Part shown: piece after piece, positions 42,166-51,161 of the stretch
Layout: every line of letters starts with the position of its first letter
Numbering within the stretch: position 1 is the stretch's first letter
Origin: Streptococcus uberis
Lineage (GTDB): Bacteria > Bacillota > Bacilli > Lactobacillales > Streptococcaceae
Length of the DNA: 64,000 bases
Direction: 5' to 3'
Assembly (NCBI RefSeq): GCF_000785785.1
Contig: NZ_JRQN01000001.1
Coordinates: forward strand, 62,001 to 126,000
Position numbers and translations under genes: made by a program
Notes under the pieces: model-generated
What the model saw: only the letters and a program-made list of their open reading frames with translations
What the model was told of the DNA's origin: nothing
Database searches by the model: none

Positions 42166-43112
42166 TACCTAGATCTCCTTGTGATTAAAACGTTTGTTCC
42201 TTTTTCAACTTTACTTTTAATGGCAATATCCAATTCCAGATTATTTAAGACTCTTTTTGTCATATAAAGCCCTAAACCTGAGGCTTTTTGATGTTCATGC
42301 CCGTTATATCCAGTGAAGCCATCTTCAAATATACGATTTAAATCAGAATTAAGTATTCCAATACCTGTATCTGATATTTTAATACTATCATCTCGGATTT
42401 CAATTACAATACTTCCACCATGCCTCGAATACTTAATTGCATTATCAATTATTTGTTCTAAAGCAAAACTAAGCCATTTTTTATCTGTTTTAAGTTTACT
42501 TTGACCAGTGACGCTAATACTAATTTCCTTAGAGATACATAGATAAGCATAACTTTTGATGATTTGTTTAATTAGATCTGCTACTTCTACTTGTTCAAAA
42601 ATGTAATCATCATTGTAATCCGAAAACTTCAAATAAGTTAATAATTGCTTCAGATAATTTTCCATTTTAAAGAGCTGAATCTTGGCTTCTACCATGTCAT
42701 AACTCTTTGTCTGATCCATTAGTGAGAGAACAGACAGTGGAATTTTCATTTGGTGGACCCACATTTTAATCATTTGATTCAAGCTATCCTTTTGTTTGAT
42801 TAAGTCCTGTTGTGACAATTCATGTTGACTGATTTGCTTCTGGATGACAGACAAGTAGGCTAGCTCGCTGGGTGACTTTAATTCATTTAATTCATTTACA
42901 TAAATAAAATTTTGTAAAATTTCTATTTTACTTTTGAATTTTAAGTAACTAGGAACTGTATAAAGTACTAAGAATCCTAAGGAAACCCATCCAGCAGTTA
43001 TAAAATAATCCAGTGGCAAGTGGAAGAGATAAAAAACTAAGAAATTAAGAAAAAACAAGATAAAGTATATAATATACCATGATTTATACTCTTTAATAAA
43101 TAATCTAATCAT
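42165..43112 (-). CDS. BceS-type intramembrane-sensing histidine kinase
   Basis: 315 residues with two N-terminal membrane helices (about 13-31 and 37-54) and almost no extracellular loop, the hallmark of antimicrobial-peptide-sensing kinases. The phosphorylated His120 is in WVHQMKIPLS. The ATPase domain has LEQIIDNAIKYS, ISDTGIGI and GLGLYMTKRV. Such kinases take their signal from a partner ABC transporter, encoded upstream here. It overlaps the response-regulator gene by 4 bases. Confidence 0.92.
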   Translation of the reverse strand: MIRLFIKEYKSWYIIYFILFFLNFLVFYLFHLPLDYFITAGWVSLGFLVLYTVPSYLKFKSKIEILQNFIYVNELNELKSPSELAYLSVIQKQISQHELSQQDLIKQKDSLNQMIKMWVHQMKIPLSVLSLMDQTKSYDMVEAKIQLFKMENYLKQLLTYLKFSDYNDDYIFEQVEVADLIKQIIKSYAYLCISKEISISVTGQSKLKTDKKWLSFALEQIIDNAIKYSRHGGSIVIEIRDDSIKISDTGIGILNSDLNRIFEDGFTGYNGHEHQKASGLGLYMTKRVLNNLELDIAIKSKVEKGTNVLITRRSR

Positions 43113-43774
43113 TTCAGTACGTATCCTACTCCTCTCACCGTGTGAATGTGATTCATTCCAATCTCTGCAACTCTTTTCCTAAGTCTGGTCATATTGACAT
43201 TCAGAGTGTTTTGATCAATGAACTGATCGTTTTCCCATAAATGTGTCAAAATTTCTTCCTTGGTTACTACCTGTCCTTGTTTTGAAAATAGCAAAGCTAA
43301 AATCTTGTGCTCAGTCGGAGACAAAGCAATTTGGTCTTGACTAGTTGCCAAATTGCCATCGAAGGTCAGTGTAAAGGATTGAAAAGTCAGGTCAGATTTG
43401 GCAAACTGGTTTGCACGCCTTAGAAAGGCGGCAATCTTAGCATCTAGTATTGTCAGTGAGAAAGGTTTACTGATGAAATCATCACCACCCATATTTAGGG
43501 CCATGACCGCATCCATCTCATCAGAGGAACTAGAAATAAAGATAATAGGTACAGTTAAATCTTTTCTGATTTCGGTGGTCCAATAAAATCCATTATAGTA
43601 GGGCAAGGTAATATCCATTAGAATTAAATCTGGGGCAAAGTCCATGACTTCACGTTTAATATCCCTAAAATTTAGAACACTTGCTATTAGGTATTCTTGT
43701 GCTAAATGCTGCGTTAGCATATTCTTTATTGTGGCATCATCTTCGATAATAAATAGTTTTTTTAGCGTTTTCAT
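43109..43774 (-). CDS. BceR-type OmpR-family response regulator
   Basis: 221 residues. The receiver domain has acidic residues EDD near position 11-13, phospho-acceptor Asp54 in LILMDITLPYYNG, and Lys in ISKPFS. The C-terminal winged helix ends HTVRGVGYVLK. It is paired with the downstream kinase and would activate the ABC transporter genes upstream. The inverted repeat at 46611-46630 is a plausible binding site. Confidence 0.93.
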   Translation of the reverse strand: MKTLKKLFIIEDDATIKNMLTQHLAQEYLIASVLNFRDIKREVMDFAPDLILMDITLPYYNGFYWTTEIRKDLTVPIIFISSSSDEMDAVMALNMGGDDFISKPFSLTILDAKIAAFLRRANQFAKSDLTFQSFTLTFDGNLATSQDQIALSPTEHKILALLFSKQGQVVTKEEILTHLWENDQFIDQNTLNVNMTRLRKRVAEIGMNHIHTVRGVGYVLK

Positions 43775-43815
43775 ATGACTATTCTAACAAAAAAGGGCGA
43801 AAAATCGCCCTCTTT

Positions 43816-45779
43816 CTATCTTTCTATTATTTTGTAATAAGTGCGGCTGGTGATGCTATAAATAATAAAGTAAATCACAATGATGACTGCGATTGTACTT
43901 GCACAAACCATATAGATTAGATTTGTATCAATAACGCCAAAGAGTAAAAGCATTTGTTTAATCATTACTAAAGCAAGACAAAAGTGGATGATTGCCATGG
44001 TAATTGGCATAAAGAAGACAAGTAAAATTTGTGAATTAATTGTTTTCTTAACTTGTTTTTTACTCATGCCAACTTCTTGTAAAATTTGATAAGATTTTTT
44101 GTCCTGATGGCCTTCTGTATACTGTTTATAGTAGATGATTAAGGCAGCACCCATAATAAATGTTAGACCCAGTAGAAAACCTGTAAAGAGGAATCCACCA
44201 AAGAGTGCATAAGATTCATCTCTAAAGCTTTCTTTTGGAACAACTTGAGCAAGAAACTTGTCACCATCACTAAGATTACCAGTCTTATCAGTGATTTGAT
44301 GTAATTGTGATTCTTTTAAATCAGCATAGACCTTATATTTAACTGTTAATTGATGGGTCAGTTTGCTGTTAGCGGCTTTAAGTAACTGATTTAGAACTTT
44401 CTGATCTTTGACTACAATTAATGATGGGTAGTAGGTATTTGTTAGGTCAGGGTAATAGACTTTTTTGTAGTTTTTTATTACCTGGTATTTTTTCCCGAGG
44501 AAATTAATGGACTTCAGCTGGCTGTCCCCTTTTTGTGTGAAATAGGCAACTTGGTCTGAGTTCAAATTTGGTATTTTATTTCCAAATTTTTCCAAATCTT
44601 CAATTGTTAAGATATAGGTATAGCTAGTTTTGGTTGGGGTGGGATGATTTAGAGATTCTGCTGTAACCTTTATTTCTCTACCTTTAGCACCAGGCATCCC
44701 TAACATAAGGGTACTACTATCTATATAATTTTCCTTGTTTAAATGGAGTGGCTTTTGAACATAGTTCTGAAAGTTCTTCTTTGCTACTTCTGCTTTCTCA
44801 GATACAAAGCCAAATGAGGTATTTTTAGGAAATAATTTATCAATTGAACTTTCAGTATTTGTATAAAGTGCTGTTGATGTTGCAATTGTTACGAAGGCCA
44901 TACAAGCTAGTAAAGTGATGTTGCTAAGCCAAGAGCATTTTGTTTCATTCGAAAAATTAATTGTGATGTTGAGACAAAATGTTGAGGTTTATAAAAATAG
45001 TTTTTATTGGCTTTTTTACCTTTTAAATACCAGGTCATAAATGAGATATAAAAAAGATAAGTTCCAATAATGACACAGATTACTGCTATAAAGAATCTAA
45101 ATAATACTGCTAATGCTGCAATTTTTGCTGAACTGATTGATAAGTAATAGCCAAATCCAATTGATAAGAGAGACAAAAAGGCAAATATGATATTTCCTTT
45201 GGGTTCCAATTCTCCTTGCTGTTGATCTTGGAAAAGTAATAGGGGCGACGTTTTTCTAATTTTTAGAAGTCCGACAATTTCTAATACTAGGAAAAATATA
45301 ATAAATAGTAGTGTTGATACTAGATACCCCTTAATATCAAATGGTAATGTTAATTGCTTCAAATGAGATAAGTTTACAAAAATGAGATAAAAGAGTTTTG
45401 AAAAGATGTAAGAAAAAATACTTCCTAATACAACAGTAAAAACTAGAATAATTATTAATTCGATACTTGCTACTAAACCGACTTGTTTCTTATTCATTCC
45501 AAGTATATTATAAAGACCAAATTCCCGACTCCTTTGCTTTAAATAGAAGTTATAACTATAGATTTCTATTATTAAGGTAAAGATATTGAGAATAACTATA
45601 GACAAGGTCAATAAGGTTTTTCCATATGACATATCTGAAGAGATAGGGCTAAATAAGATAATTGATACGATAGCACATAAGACAAATAAAACGGTGCTTG
45701 CTAATAGGAATGGTGCAACTACTTCTTTCGATTTCTTTAAATTATTCCAGGCTAATTTAAGGTAGAACATCTTATTCAC
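43816..45779 (-). pseudogene. BceB-type ABC transporter permease, frameshifted
   Basis: A FtsX-like permease of peptide-detoxifying BceAB transporters. The N-terminal portion (MNKMFYLKLAWNNLKKSKEVVAPFLLASTVLF...) stops at 44907. The rest (ACMAFVTIATSTALYTNTESSIDKLFPKNTSFG... to 43816) is in another frame. Restoring one A near 44921 gives RMKQNALGLANITLLACMAFVTIATS, a typical family helix, and about 655 residues. The large extracellular domain between helices VII and VIII, the sensing domain, is present (about residues 300-530). It overlaps the ATPase gene by 8 bases. Confidence 0.88.
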
Positions 45780-46524
45780 CTCCTAATAAGCCAGTCATTG
45801 CCAATGATATGGATTTACTAAATTCTGCGTTAGATTTATTACCACGATACATTTGATGGAAAATACGTCCATCTTTAATAAAGAGAACTCGTTTGGCATG
45901 ACTTGCGGCATTTGAAGAGTGTGTCACCATCAGGATTGTTTGTCCATCCATATTAATCTCTTCAAATAAATCAAGTAAGTCCTCTGAATTGCGGTAATCT
46001 AATGCAGCAGTTGGTTCATCAGCAAGTAAAATTTTAGGCTGTGTAATCAAACTTCTAGCTATGGCAACCCGTTGTTTCTGTCCTCCTGAAATTTCAAAAG
46101 GACGTTTGTTAAGCAGATTATCAATTCGCAGTTTGGAAGCAATGGAGCTTAAGCGTTTTTCCATTTCCTGGTGCGGCTTACGATCAAGAACCAATGGTAA
46201 AACTATATTATCTTTTATAGATAAGGTATCTAGTAGATTAAAATCTTGAAAGACAAATCCTAAATTTTGAAGGCGAAATTGTGCAAGTTGATTTTCTCTG
46301 ATTTTCGTAATATCTTCTTGATTCAAGAGAACGCTTCCATTTGTTGGTTTTTCTAAGGTTGCCAAAATATTTAGTAGTGTAGTTTTCCCTGATCCTGATT
46401 CCCCCATAATAGCAATAAATTCACCATTATCTACTTTAAAATCAATATCTTGTAAGGCATGGGTAACTTCCTTTGAAAAGCGTGTTCGATAATTTTTTTG
46501 TAAGTGATTGATTTCTAATAACAT
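45772..46524 (-). CDS. BceA-type ABC transporter ATP-binding protein
   Basis: 250 residues. Walker A is MGESGSGKTTLLNILATL, the Q-loop is LGFVFQDFNLLDTLS, the signature ISGGQKQRVAIARSL, Walker B ILLADEPTAALD and the H-loop VTHSSNAA. I start at ATG 46524 after AAGGAGATATGAC; upstream in-frame codons run through the promoter. With the permease, kinase and regulator it forms a Bce-like module that protects against cell-wall-active peptides by flux sensing. The substrate is unknown. Confidence 0.93.
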   Translation of the reverse strand: MLLEINHLQKNYRTRFSKEVTHALQDIDFKVDNGEFIAIMGESGSGKTTLLNILATLEKPTNGSVLLNQEDITKIRENQLAQFRLQNLGFVFQDFNLLDTLSIKDNIVLPLVLDRKPHQEMEKRLSSIASKLRIDNLLNKRPFEISGGQKQRVAIARSLITQPKILLADEPTAALDYRNSEDLLDLFEEINMDGQTILMVTHSSNAASHAKRVLFIKDGRIFHQMYRGNKSNAEFSKSISLAMTGLLGGE

Positions 46525-46610
46525 GTCATATCTCCTTGTTCTATTATAACCTTTTACACTAACTATTATAAGAGAAAGATAATCTCCCAATCTTACAATT
46601 TCTATCAAGA

Positions 46611-46630
46611 AACTTACAGTTTTGTAAGTT
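46611..46630. promoter_or_regulatory. Inverted repeat between the Bce-like operon and the PASTA gene
   Basis: AACTTACA-GTTT-TGTAAGTT, an 8-bp perfect inverted repeat. A related CTTACAATT half-site is 20 bases away. It lies about 90 bases upstream of the ABC ATPase start, where a BceR-type regulator would bind. This is an inference from position and from the TTACA/TGTAA core. Confidence 0.6.
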
Positions 46631-46696
46631 TTATTGTTAGGATTACTCGGGCATTTTGGTATAATAAACTTATCAATCCTTGGATGGGAGAAAAAT

Positions 46697-47182
46697 ATGG
46701 TTAAAAAAAGACGACTTACAAATTCTTTAGGTGCTCTTGGTAAATTAATTTCAGTTATTCCAGATACAACCGAGTTAATAGGCAAAGGAATGGATAATAC
46801 ACGACCAATTGTCGAAAAATATATGGATCAACGTCACCAACGTCAAGAAAATTTAAGACGTCTAGATGATGTTATCAATATCCCACTAGAGGATGCTAAA
46901 GCGCATCTTGAGAAACAAGGTTTTATTGTGGCTTCTATTCCAGCGCGTCCGGATAAGCATTTAGCTGACTTTCGACTTAATGAAGTTGTTGCAATGTCGC
47001 CTAAAAGTGGCAAATACCCACAAGGTAGTCTCATAAAGTTGTACTTTGCTGATATTAATGTCTTAGAAAAAAGCACAGAATTAAGAGATAAAGATACCCT
47101 TCGCACGGTTGAATTTAATCAAAAAGTTGCTGATACAATTGACAACGTTAAACATATTAGATTTCCATTTAACAGAAAATAA
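46697..47182 (+). CDS. PASTA-domain protein
   Basis: 161 residues from ATG 46697 after GATGGGAGAAAAAT. The centre (NIPLEDAKAHLEKQGFIVASIPARPDKHLADFRLNEVVAMSPKSGKYPQGSLIKLYF) fits a single PASTA domain, a module that in penicillin-binding proteins and Ser/Thr kinases senses peptidoglycan. Here there is no signal peptide or membrane segment, so it looks cytoplasmic and its ligand is unclear. Flanks are basic N-terminally (VKKRRL) and C-terminally. Monocistronic. Confidence 0.8.
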   Translation: MVKKRRLTNSLGALGKLISVIPDTTELIGKGMDNTRPIVEKYMDQRHQRQENLRRLDDVINIPLEDAKAHLEKQGFIVASIPARPDKHLADFRLNEVVAMSPKSGKYPQGSLIKLYFADINVLEKSTELRDKDTLRTVEFNQKVADTIDNVKHIRFPFNRK

Positions 47183-47205
47183 AAAGAACCTCAGGGTTCT
47201 TTTTT
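47181..47205. terminator. Bidirectional terminator between the PASTA gene and trmFO
   Basis: AAAAAGAACC / GGTTCTTTTT perfect 10-bp stem with a short loop, between convergent genes. Confidence 0.88.
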
Positions 47206-48538
47206 ATAAACATAAAAATGGTTCTAAATCTGCTAATGCACGATTAGCAATAGCTTCATAACGTTCTTTTTTATCACGGATTCGTTTGCCTTCTAGTTCT
47301 TTGATAATACCGAAGTTCACATTCATTGGTTGGAAATGCTTGCTTTCTGCATGTGTAACATAATATGGCAGGCTACCAATTGCTGTTGTATTTGGGAAGA
47401 CTGCTTTTTCTTCACCTTTAAAGAGACGAGCTGCATTAATACCCGCAATTAAACCAGAAGCTGCAGACTCTACATAACCTTCAACACCCGTCATTTGACC
47501 AGCAAAGAAGAGATTTTGGTTGGCGCGTGATTGGAATGTTTCCTCTAATAAATTTGGAGAATCCATATATGAGTTACGGTGCATCACACCATATCTTACA
47601 AATTCAGCATTTTCTAAACCAGGAATCATTTGGAAAACACGTTTTTGCTCGCCCCATTTCAAATGGGTTTGGAAACCAACCATGTTATAAAGACTTCCCG
47701 CAGCATTATCCTGACGTAATTGAACGACTGCATAAGGCGTCTTAAATTCGCCGTCACGTGGTCCGGTGTAATCTTCTGGATATTCTAACCCAACTGGTTT
47801 CATCGGCCCGTAGAGCATTGTTTTAATGCCACGTTTAGCCATAACTTCAATCGGCATACAAGCTTCGAAGTATTTTTCTTTTTCAAAAGAATTAAGCGGT
47901 GCTTCTTCAGCTGTTGTCAGCGCCTCATGAAATGCCATGAACTCCTCTTTAGTCATTGGACAGTTGAGATAAGCAGCTTCTCCTTTGTCATAGCGTGATT
48001 TGAGATAAACCTTGTTCATGTCAATTGTTGACTTATCAATGATCGGAGCTGCTGCATCATAAAAATAGAAGCCGTCTCCGCCATTTAAATCATGGATTTT
48101 CTCAGCTAAGGCATCTGACGTCAAAGGACCAGTTGCAATAACAGTAATTGCATCATCAGGAATCTCTGTGATTTCACCACGAATTACTTCAATTAGTGGA
48201 TTATTTTCCAACTCTGCAGTAACTGCTTCTGCATAGCCCTCACGGTCAACAGCCATTGCTCCACCAGCAGGAACGCGGTGTTCTTCACCAGCCCGCATGA
48301 TAATTGAGTCTAAACGACGCATTTCTTCCTTCAGTAATCCGACAGCATTTGTAAGGCTATCACCACGGAAAGAGTTAGAACAAACCAATTCAGCAAAATT
48401 TGAGGTTTTATGCTGAGGTGTTGGTTTAACACCACGCATTTCATATAATTTTACAGGAATACCACGCTTAGCAATTTGATAAGCCGCTTCTGAGCCGGCT
48501 AAACCAGCACCAATTACATTAATATAAGATTGAGACAA
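47204..48538 (-). CDS. trmFO: Methylenetetrahydrofolate-tRNA-(uracil-5-)-methyltransferase TrmFO
   Basis: 444 residues. This folate- and FAD-dependent enzyme makes m5U54 in the T-loop of tRNA. The N-terminal FAD-binding motif is [19 protein letters not shown]. The GidA-related core includes [18 protein letters not shown] with the catalytic Cys region, and the C-terminal ALFAGQ-like stretch is [31 protein letters not shown]. The length is normal. Intact. Confidence 0.96.
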   Translation of the reverse strand: MSQSYINVIGAGLAGSEAAYQIAKRGIPVKLYEMRGVKPTPQHKTSNFAELVCSNSFRGDSLTNAVGLLKEEMRRLDSIIMRAGEEHRVPAGGAMAVDREGYAEAVTAELENNPLIEVIRGEITEIPDDAITVIATGPLTSDALAEKIHDLNGGDGFYFYDAAAPIIDKSTIDMNKVYLKSRYDKGEAAYLNCPMTKEEFMAFHEALTTAEEAPLNSFEKEKYFEACMPIEVMAKRGIKTMLYGPMKPVGLEYPEDYTGPRDGEFKTPYAVVQLRQDNAAGSLYNMVGFQTHLKWGEQKRVFQMIPGLENAEFVRYGVMHRNSYMDSPNLLEETFQSRANQNLFFAGQMTGVEGYVESAASGLIAGINAARLFKGEEKAVFPNTTAIGSLPYYVTHAESKHFQPMNVNFGIIKELEGKRIRDKKERYEAIANRALADLEPFLCL

Positions 48539-48644
48539 TAGACTAATACCTCTTTGGAGCTTATGACCTCCACAAATCTTTCTAAAATTTTTACTTGTTA
48601 CATTATAGCAAATTTACGTTAAAATCAAAAGTATCACATTTTCT

Positions 48645-48662
48645 ACATAACTATAGTTATGT
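48645..48662. repeat. 18-bp perfect palindrome
   Basis: ACATAACTATAGTTATGT lies between the DUF3307 gene and the trmFO promoter. A 17/18 match (ACATAACTATATTTATGT) occurs at 34924-34941 over the xerS stop codon. No T run follows, so this is not an ordinary terminator. Confidence 0.6.
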
Positions 48663-48670
48663 CATCTTTT

Positions 48671-49384
48671 TTAAAAGAAACAAATCCAAGCTGCTACAAA
48701 AACAGATAAAATACTAAATAAAGAACCAATTAAATAATACTCAGCAAAAACTGGGTCTTTAGAAATTTTATCATAACGAGCAATTGATTTAGCTGTAAAA
48801 ACTAGCCCAACTGATGCAAACTGTCCCATTACCATACAGATTCCAATAACAATTCTTTCCAAATTACCAATCATGGCACCTGCACCACTAATAGTATCCA
48901 ATTTACTTTGCGAACGCGGTTGAAAGCGGTCAAAAAAAATCTTAAAAGCAATATTACTTGGTTTAGTAATTAAAACCATAAATAATATTATTCTCAGATA
49001 AGGATTATTTAAAAAATTAGGAACATGCCCTTCCCACAATAGGAAAATAACCCCTAGGATACATAAGATATGGAGGATTTGGTCAATAGCAAAGCTCTTA
49101 ATCTGACTAAGTTTCAACAGTTTTGCTAAGTAGGGTTTACTGAAATCAATAACTGCATGGCTTAGCCATAGAAGCAAGCTAATGCTGACAGTTGATGGTA
49201 CAATGATAGAAATCACTACTAGTGGCAAAGCAACGCCTAATAGATGCTTGATAAGAAAGTTCTTATCACTGTTCTTTTTATCTGCTATTTCTTGGCTCTG
49301 CAATTGAAAATCAGACAAAAAATGAGCTATGAAATAAAGTGTTACTAGTGGGTTGTCTTTTAAAAATGTCGATAATCCAGTCAT
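48671..49384 (-). CDS. DUF3307 family membrane protein (SatE-like)
   Basis: 237 residues with about six or seven hydrophobic segments. The DUF3307 signature is at the start: LVTLYFIAHFLSDFQLQSQEIADKK, plus HAVIDFSKPYLAKLL. Function unknown. It overlaps the satD gene by 4 bases (ATGA) and is its constant partner in many Firmicutes. By analogy with the S. mutans sat locus it may be the membrane component of that pair; this is an inference. Confidence 0.8.
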   Translation of the reverse strand: MTGLSTFLKDNPLVTLYFIAHFLSDFQLQSQEIADKKNSDKNFLIKHLLGVALPLVVISIIVPSTVSISLLLWLSHAVIDFSKPYLAKLLKLSQIKSFAIDQILHILCILGVIFLLWEGHVPNFLNNPYLRIILFMVLITKPSNIAFKIFFDRFQPRSQSKLDTISGAGAMIGNLERIVIGICMVMGQFASVGLVFTAKSIARYDKISKDPVFAEYYLIGSLFSILSVFVAAWICFF

Positions 49385-50049
49385 TTACTTTCCTCCTCAA
49401 GCTCTTGCTGATAGAGGTCACATGCTGTTAACCTAGTCCTAAAGTAAACTTTAACACTACTTGATTTGAGACGTTTGGAGAGAGCACTTGGATCCAGTCT
49501 CATTTCTTTTGCTAATAAGGCTTGATTAAAATCCTCAGTATAGATATTTTCTGATAGCATAGTTTCAAAAACCTCTTGTTGACTAGTCACCCAATTGTTT
49601 TTGATGGCTTCTCCTGCTGCTAACAGACTATTAATGACCTTACTTGTTGATTCATTATCAGATTGAAATGCTAAATGGTTTTGTCCATAATCATTTTTTT
49701 CATGAATATAGTTAATGGCTTTTCTGGCATTCCAATATGCAGGACCATCAGCACCAATACTGATGTCTGGATTAATATCCGTTAATATTTGACCTACTCC
49801 AATACCAAAACGAATTTGGTATGGTTTCATCATCATACTAATATCATCAATTACTTGAAAAATATTGACCTGGGTAGAAAGAAGTCCCTGGAATTCATCT
49901 CCTAATGTCAATGAGAATTTTGAAACTACTTTTTTTTGATACTTTTCATTAATGGATTGAAGACAAGCTTTGAAACTGTTTTGGACGTCATAACGATTTT
50001 CCAGTGACTTTGAATCAATCACATCACCTATTATTGCTAGATAGTTCAT
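49381..50049 (-). CDS. satD: SatD family protein
   Basis: 222 residues from ATG 50049 after GTGAAGGAGAAAATT. The family is named after the S. mutans secretion/acid-tolerance locus. The N-terminal part (MNYLAIIGDVIDSKSLENR... FSLTLGDEFQGLLS... IRFGIGVGQILT) has the alternating pattern and acidic residues of a nucleotidyl-cyclase-like fold. The C-terminal part (NQALLAKEMRLDPSALSKRLKSSSVKVYFRTR) looks like a helix-turn-helix. That suggests a DNA-binding, nucleotide-responsive regulator, but no activity is proven. It is co-translated with DUF3307, and three equally spaced palindromes lie at its promoter. Confidence 0.82.
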   Translation of the reverse strand: MNYLAIIGDVIDSKSLENRYDVQNSFKACLQSINEKYQKKVVSKFSLTLGDEFQGLLSTQVNIFQVIDDISMMMKPYQIRFGIGVGQILTDINPDISIGADGPAYWNARKAINYIHEKNDYGQNHLAFQSDNESTSKVINSLLAAGEAIKNNWVTSQQEVFETMLSENIYTEDFNQALLAKEMRLDPSALSKRLKSSSVKVYFRTRLTACDLYQQELEEESK

Positions 50050-50067
50050 AATTTTCTCCTTCACTAT

Positions 50068-50139
50068 GTCTATTATAGCAGACATTATAGAAAAAGTCCG
50101 TTATAATGGACATTTTAAAAAAAGTCCGTTATAACGGAC
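50068..50139 (-). promoter_or_regulatory. Three 16-bp palindromes at exact 28-bp spacing upstream of satD
   Basis: On the - strand: GTCCGTTATAACGGAC (50124-50139), GTCCATTATAACGGAC (50096-50111) and GTCTGCTATAATAGAC (50068-50083). Their starts are exactly 28 bases apart and each contains TATAAY. They end about 20 bases before the satD start, so the last ones cover the promoter. The outermost copy, flanked by A and T runs, also forms a terminator-like hairpin for the upstream dehydrogenase gene. Confidence 0.85.
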
Positions 50140-50156
50140 TTTTTCTTGTAAATAAA

Positions 50157-51137
50157 TTAGTTAACACGTGTGTCAGTTGTTCCAGTTTCAATGACTTGAA
50201 CAGCTGCATTCAAACCTCCTTCAACTAAGTTTTTAACAGCTTCATCTGTGTAATAAGCAGCGTGAGGTGTGTAAATAACTTTATCATGAGTAATCAATTG
50301 TTTAAATAGTGCATCAGTGATTTCTTGGTTTTCAAAATTCTTAGGAATGTATGGCCCTTCAAATTCATAAGTATCAATTCCAGCACCAGCTAGAAGACCA
50401 TTGTCTAAAGCATCAAGTAAATCTTGAGTTTCAATTAGAGCACCACGTGCCATATTTAATAAGATAGCATCTTTTTTAAACTTACTAAACATATCCTTAT
50501 TAAAGATATGCATATTTTCAGCAGTTGGTGGCATATGAAGTGAGATCACATCAGCGTCTTTAATTGTTTCTTCGACAGATTCCTTATATTCCAAAATTTC
50601 TTCTGCAGCAGCGCTCTGGTAGATATCAAAACCAACAACTTTACATCCGAATCCATTGAAAATCTTAGCTGTCGCAAGGCCAATTCTTCCCGTACCAATA
50701 ATAGCAACGGTCATATCACCTAAGACGCGCCCACGAACAGGAAGGCTCCATGTGAAGTTTTGTTTTTTAACATTTTCACGGATCAATTCCACTTTGCGGA
50801 TTAAATTCAAAGCAATTGTTACTGTGAATTCAGCAATTGACTCAGGTGAATAACTTGGAACATTGCTGATAATAATATCATTAGCTTTGGCTAAATCTAA
50901 GTTATACATATCCACACCTGCACTACGTTGTGCAATTTGTTTAATTCCGAGTTCTTTTAAAATTGGGTATACAGCATCATCTAGTGGGCCAATTTGGGCA
51001 TTAACAACACCGTCAAAACCAGCAGCATTTTTAGCTGTTTCTGGAGTTAATGGCCCTTCCTCTAATGATACTTCAATTTGATTATTTTTTGCCCATTGTT
51101 CAACAAGCACTGCTTCTTCACCGCGGACGTAAAACAT
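50157..51137 (-). CDS. D-lactate dehydrogenase-type D-2-hydroxyacid dehydrogenase (start region frameshifted)
   Basis: 326 residues as read, from ATG 51137 (MFYVRGEEAVLVEQWAKNN). It has the NAD-binding loop VAIIGTGRIGLATAKIF and the catalytic set: Arg in LNMARGALIETQ, Glu in GAGIDTYEFEGPY and His in YTPHAAYYTDEAV. The likely role is D-lactate or a related D-hydroxyacid to the 2-keto acid with NADH. This ATG has no ribosome site. An ATG at 51148 follows AAGGAGAAATAG but is one base out of frame; one extra A near 51139 would give MKLKMFYVRGEEA. It follows the EIIC-like gene and is probably co-transcribed. Confidence 0.88.
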   Translation of the reverse strand: MFYVRGEEAVLVEQWAKNNQIEVSLEEGPLTPETAKNAAGFDGVVNAQIGPLDDAVYPILKELGIKQIAQRSAGVDMYNLDLAKANDIIISNVPSYSPESIAEFTVTIALNLIRKVELIRENVKKQNFTWSLPVRGRVLGDMTVAIIGTGRIGLATAKIFNGFGCKVVGFDIYQSAAAEEILEYKESVEETIKDADVISLHMPPTAENMHIFNKDMFSKFKKDAILLNMARGALIETQDLLDALDNGLLAGAGIDTYEFEGPYIPKNFENQEITDALFKQLITHDKVIYTPHAAYYTDEAVKNLVEGGLNAAVQVIETGTTDTRVN

Positions 51138-51161
51138 TTTAATTTCATCTATTTCTCCTTA

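Noticed and set aside
46697-47182. A penicillin-binding protein or Ser/Thr kinase fragment because of the PASTA domain.
   Set aside because: No transpeptidase or kinase motifs, and it has its own start, ribosome site and terminator, so it is a complete small gene.
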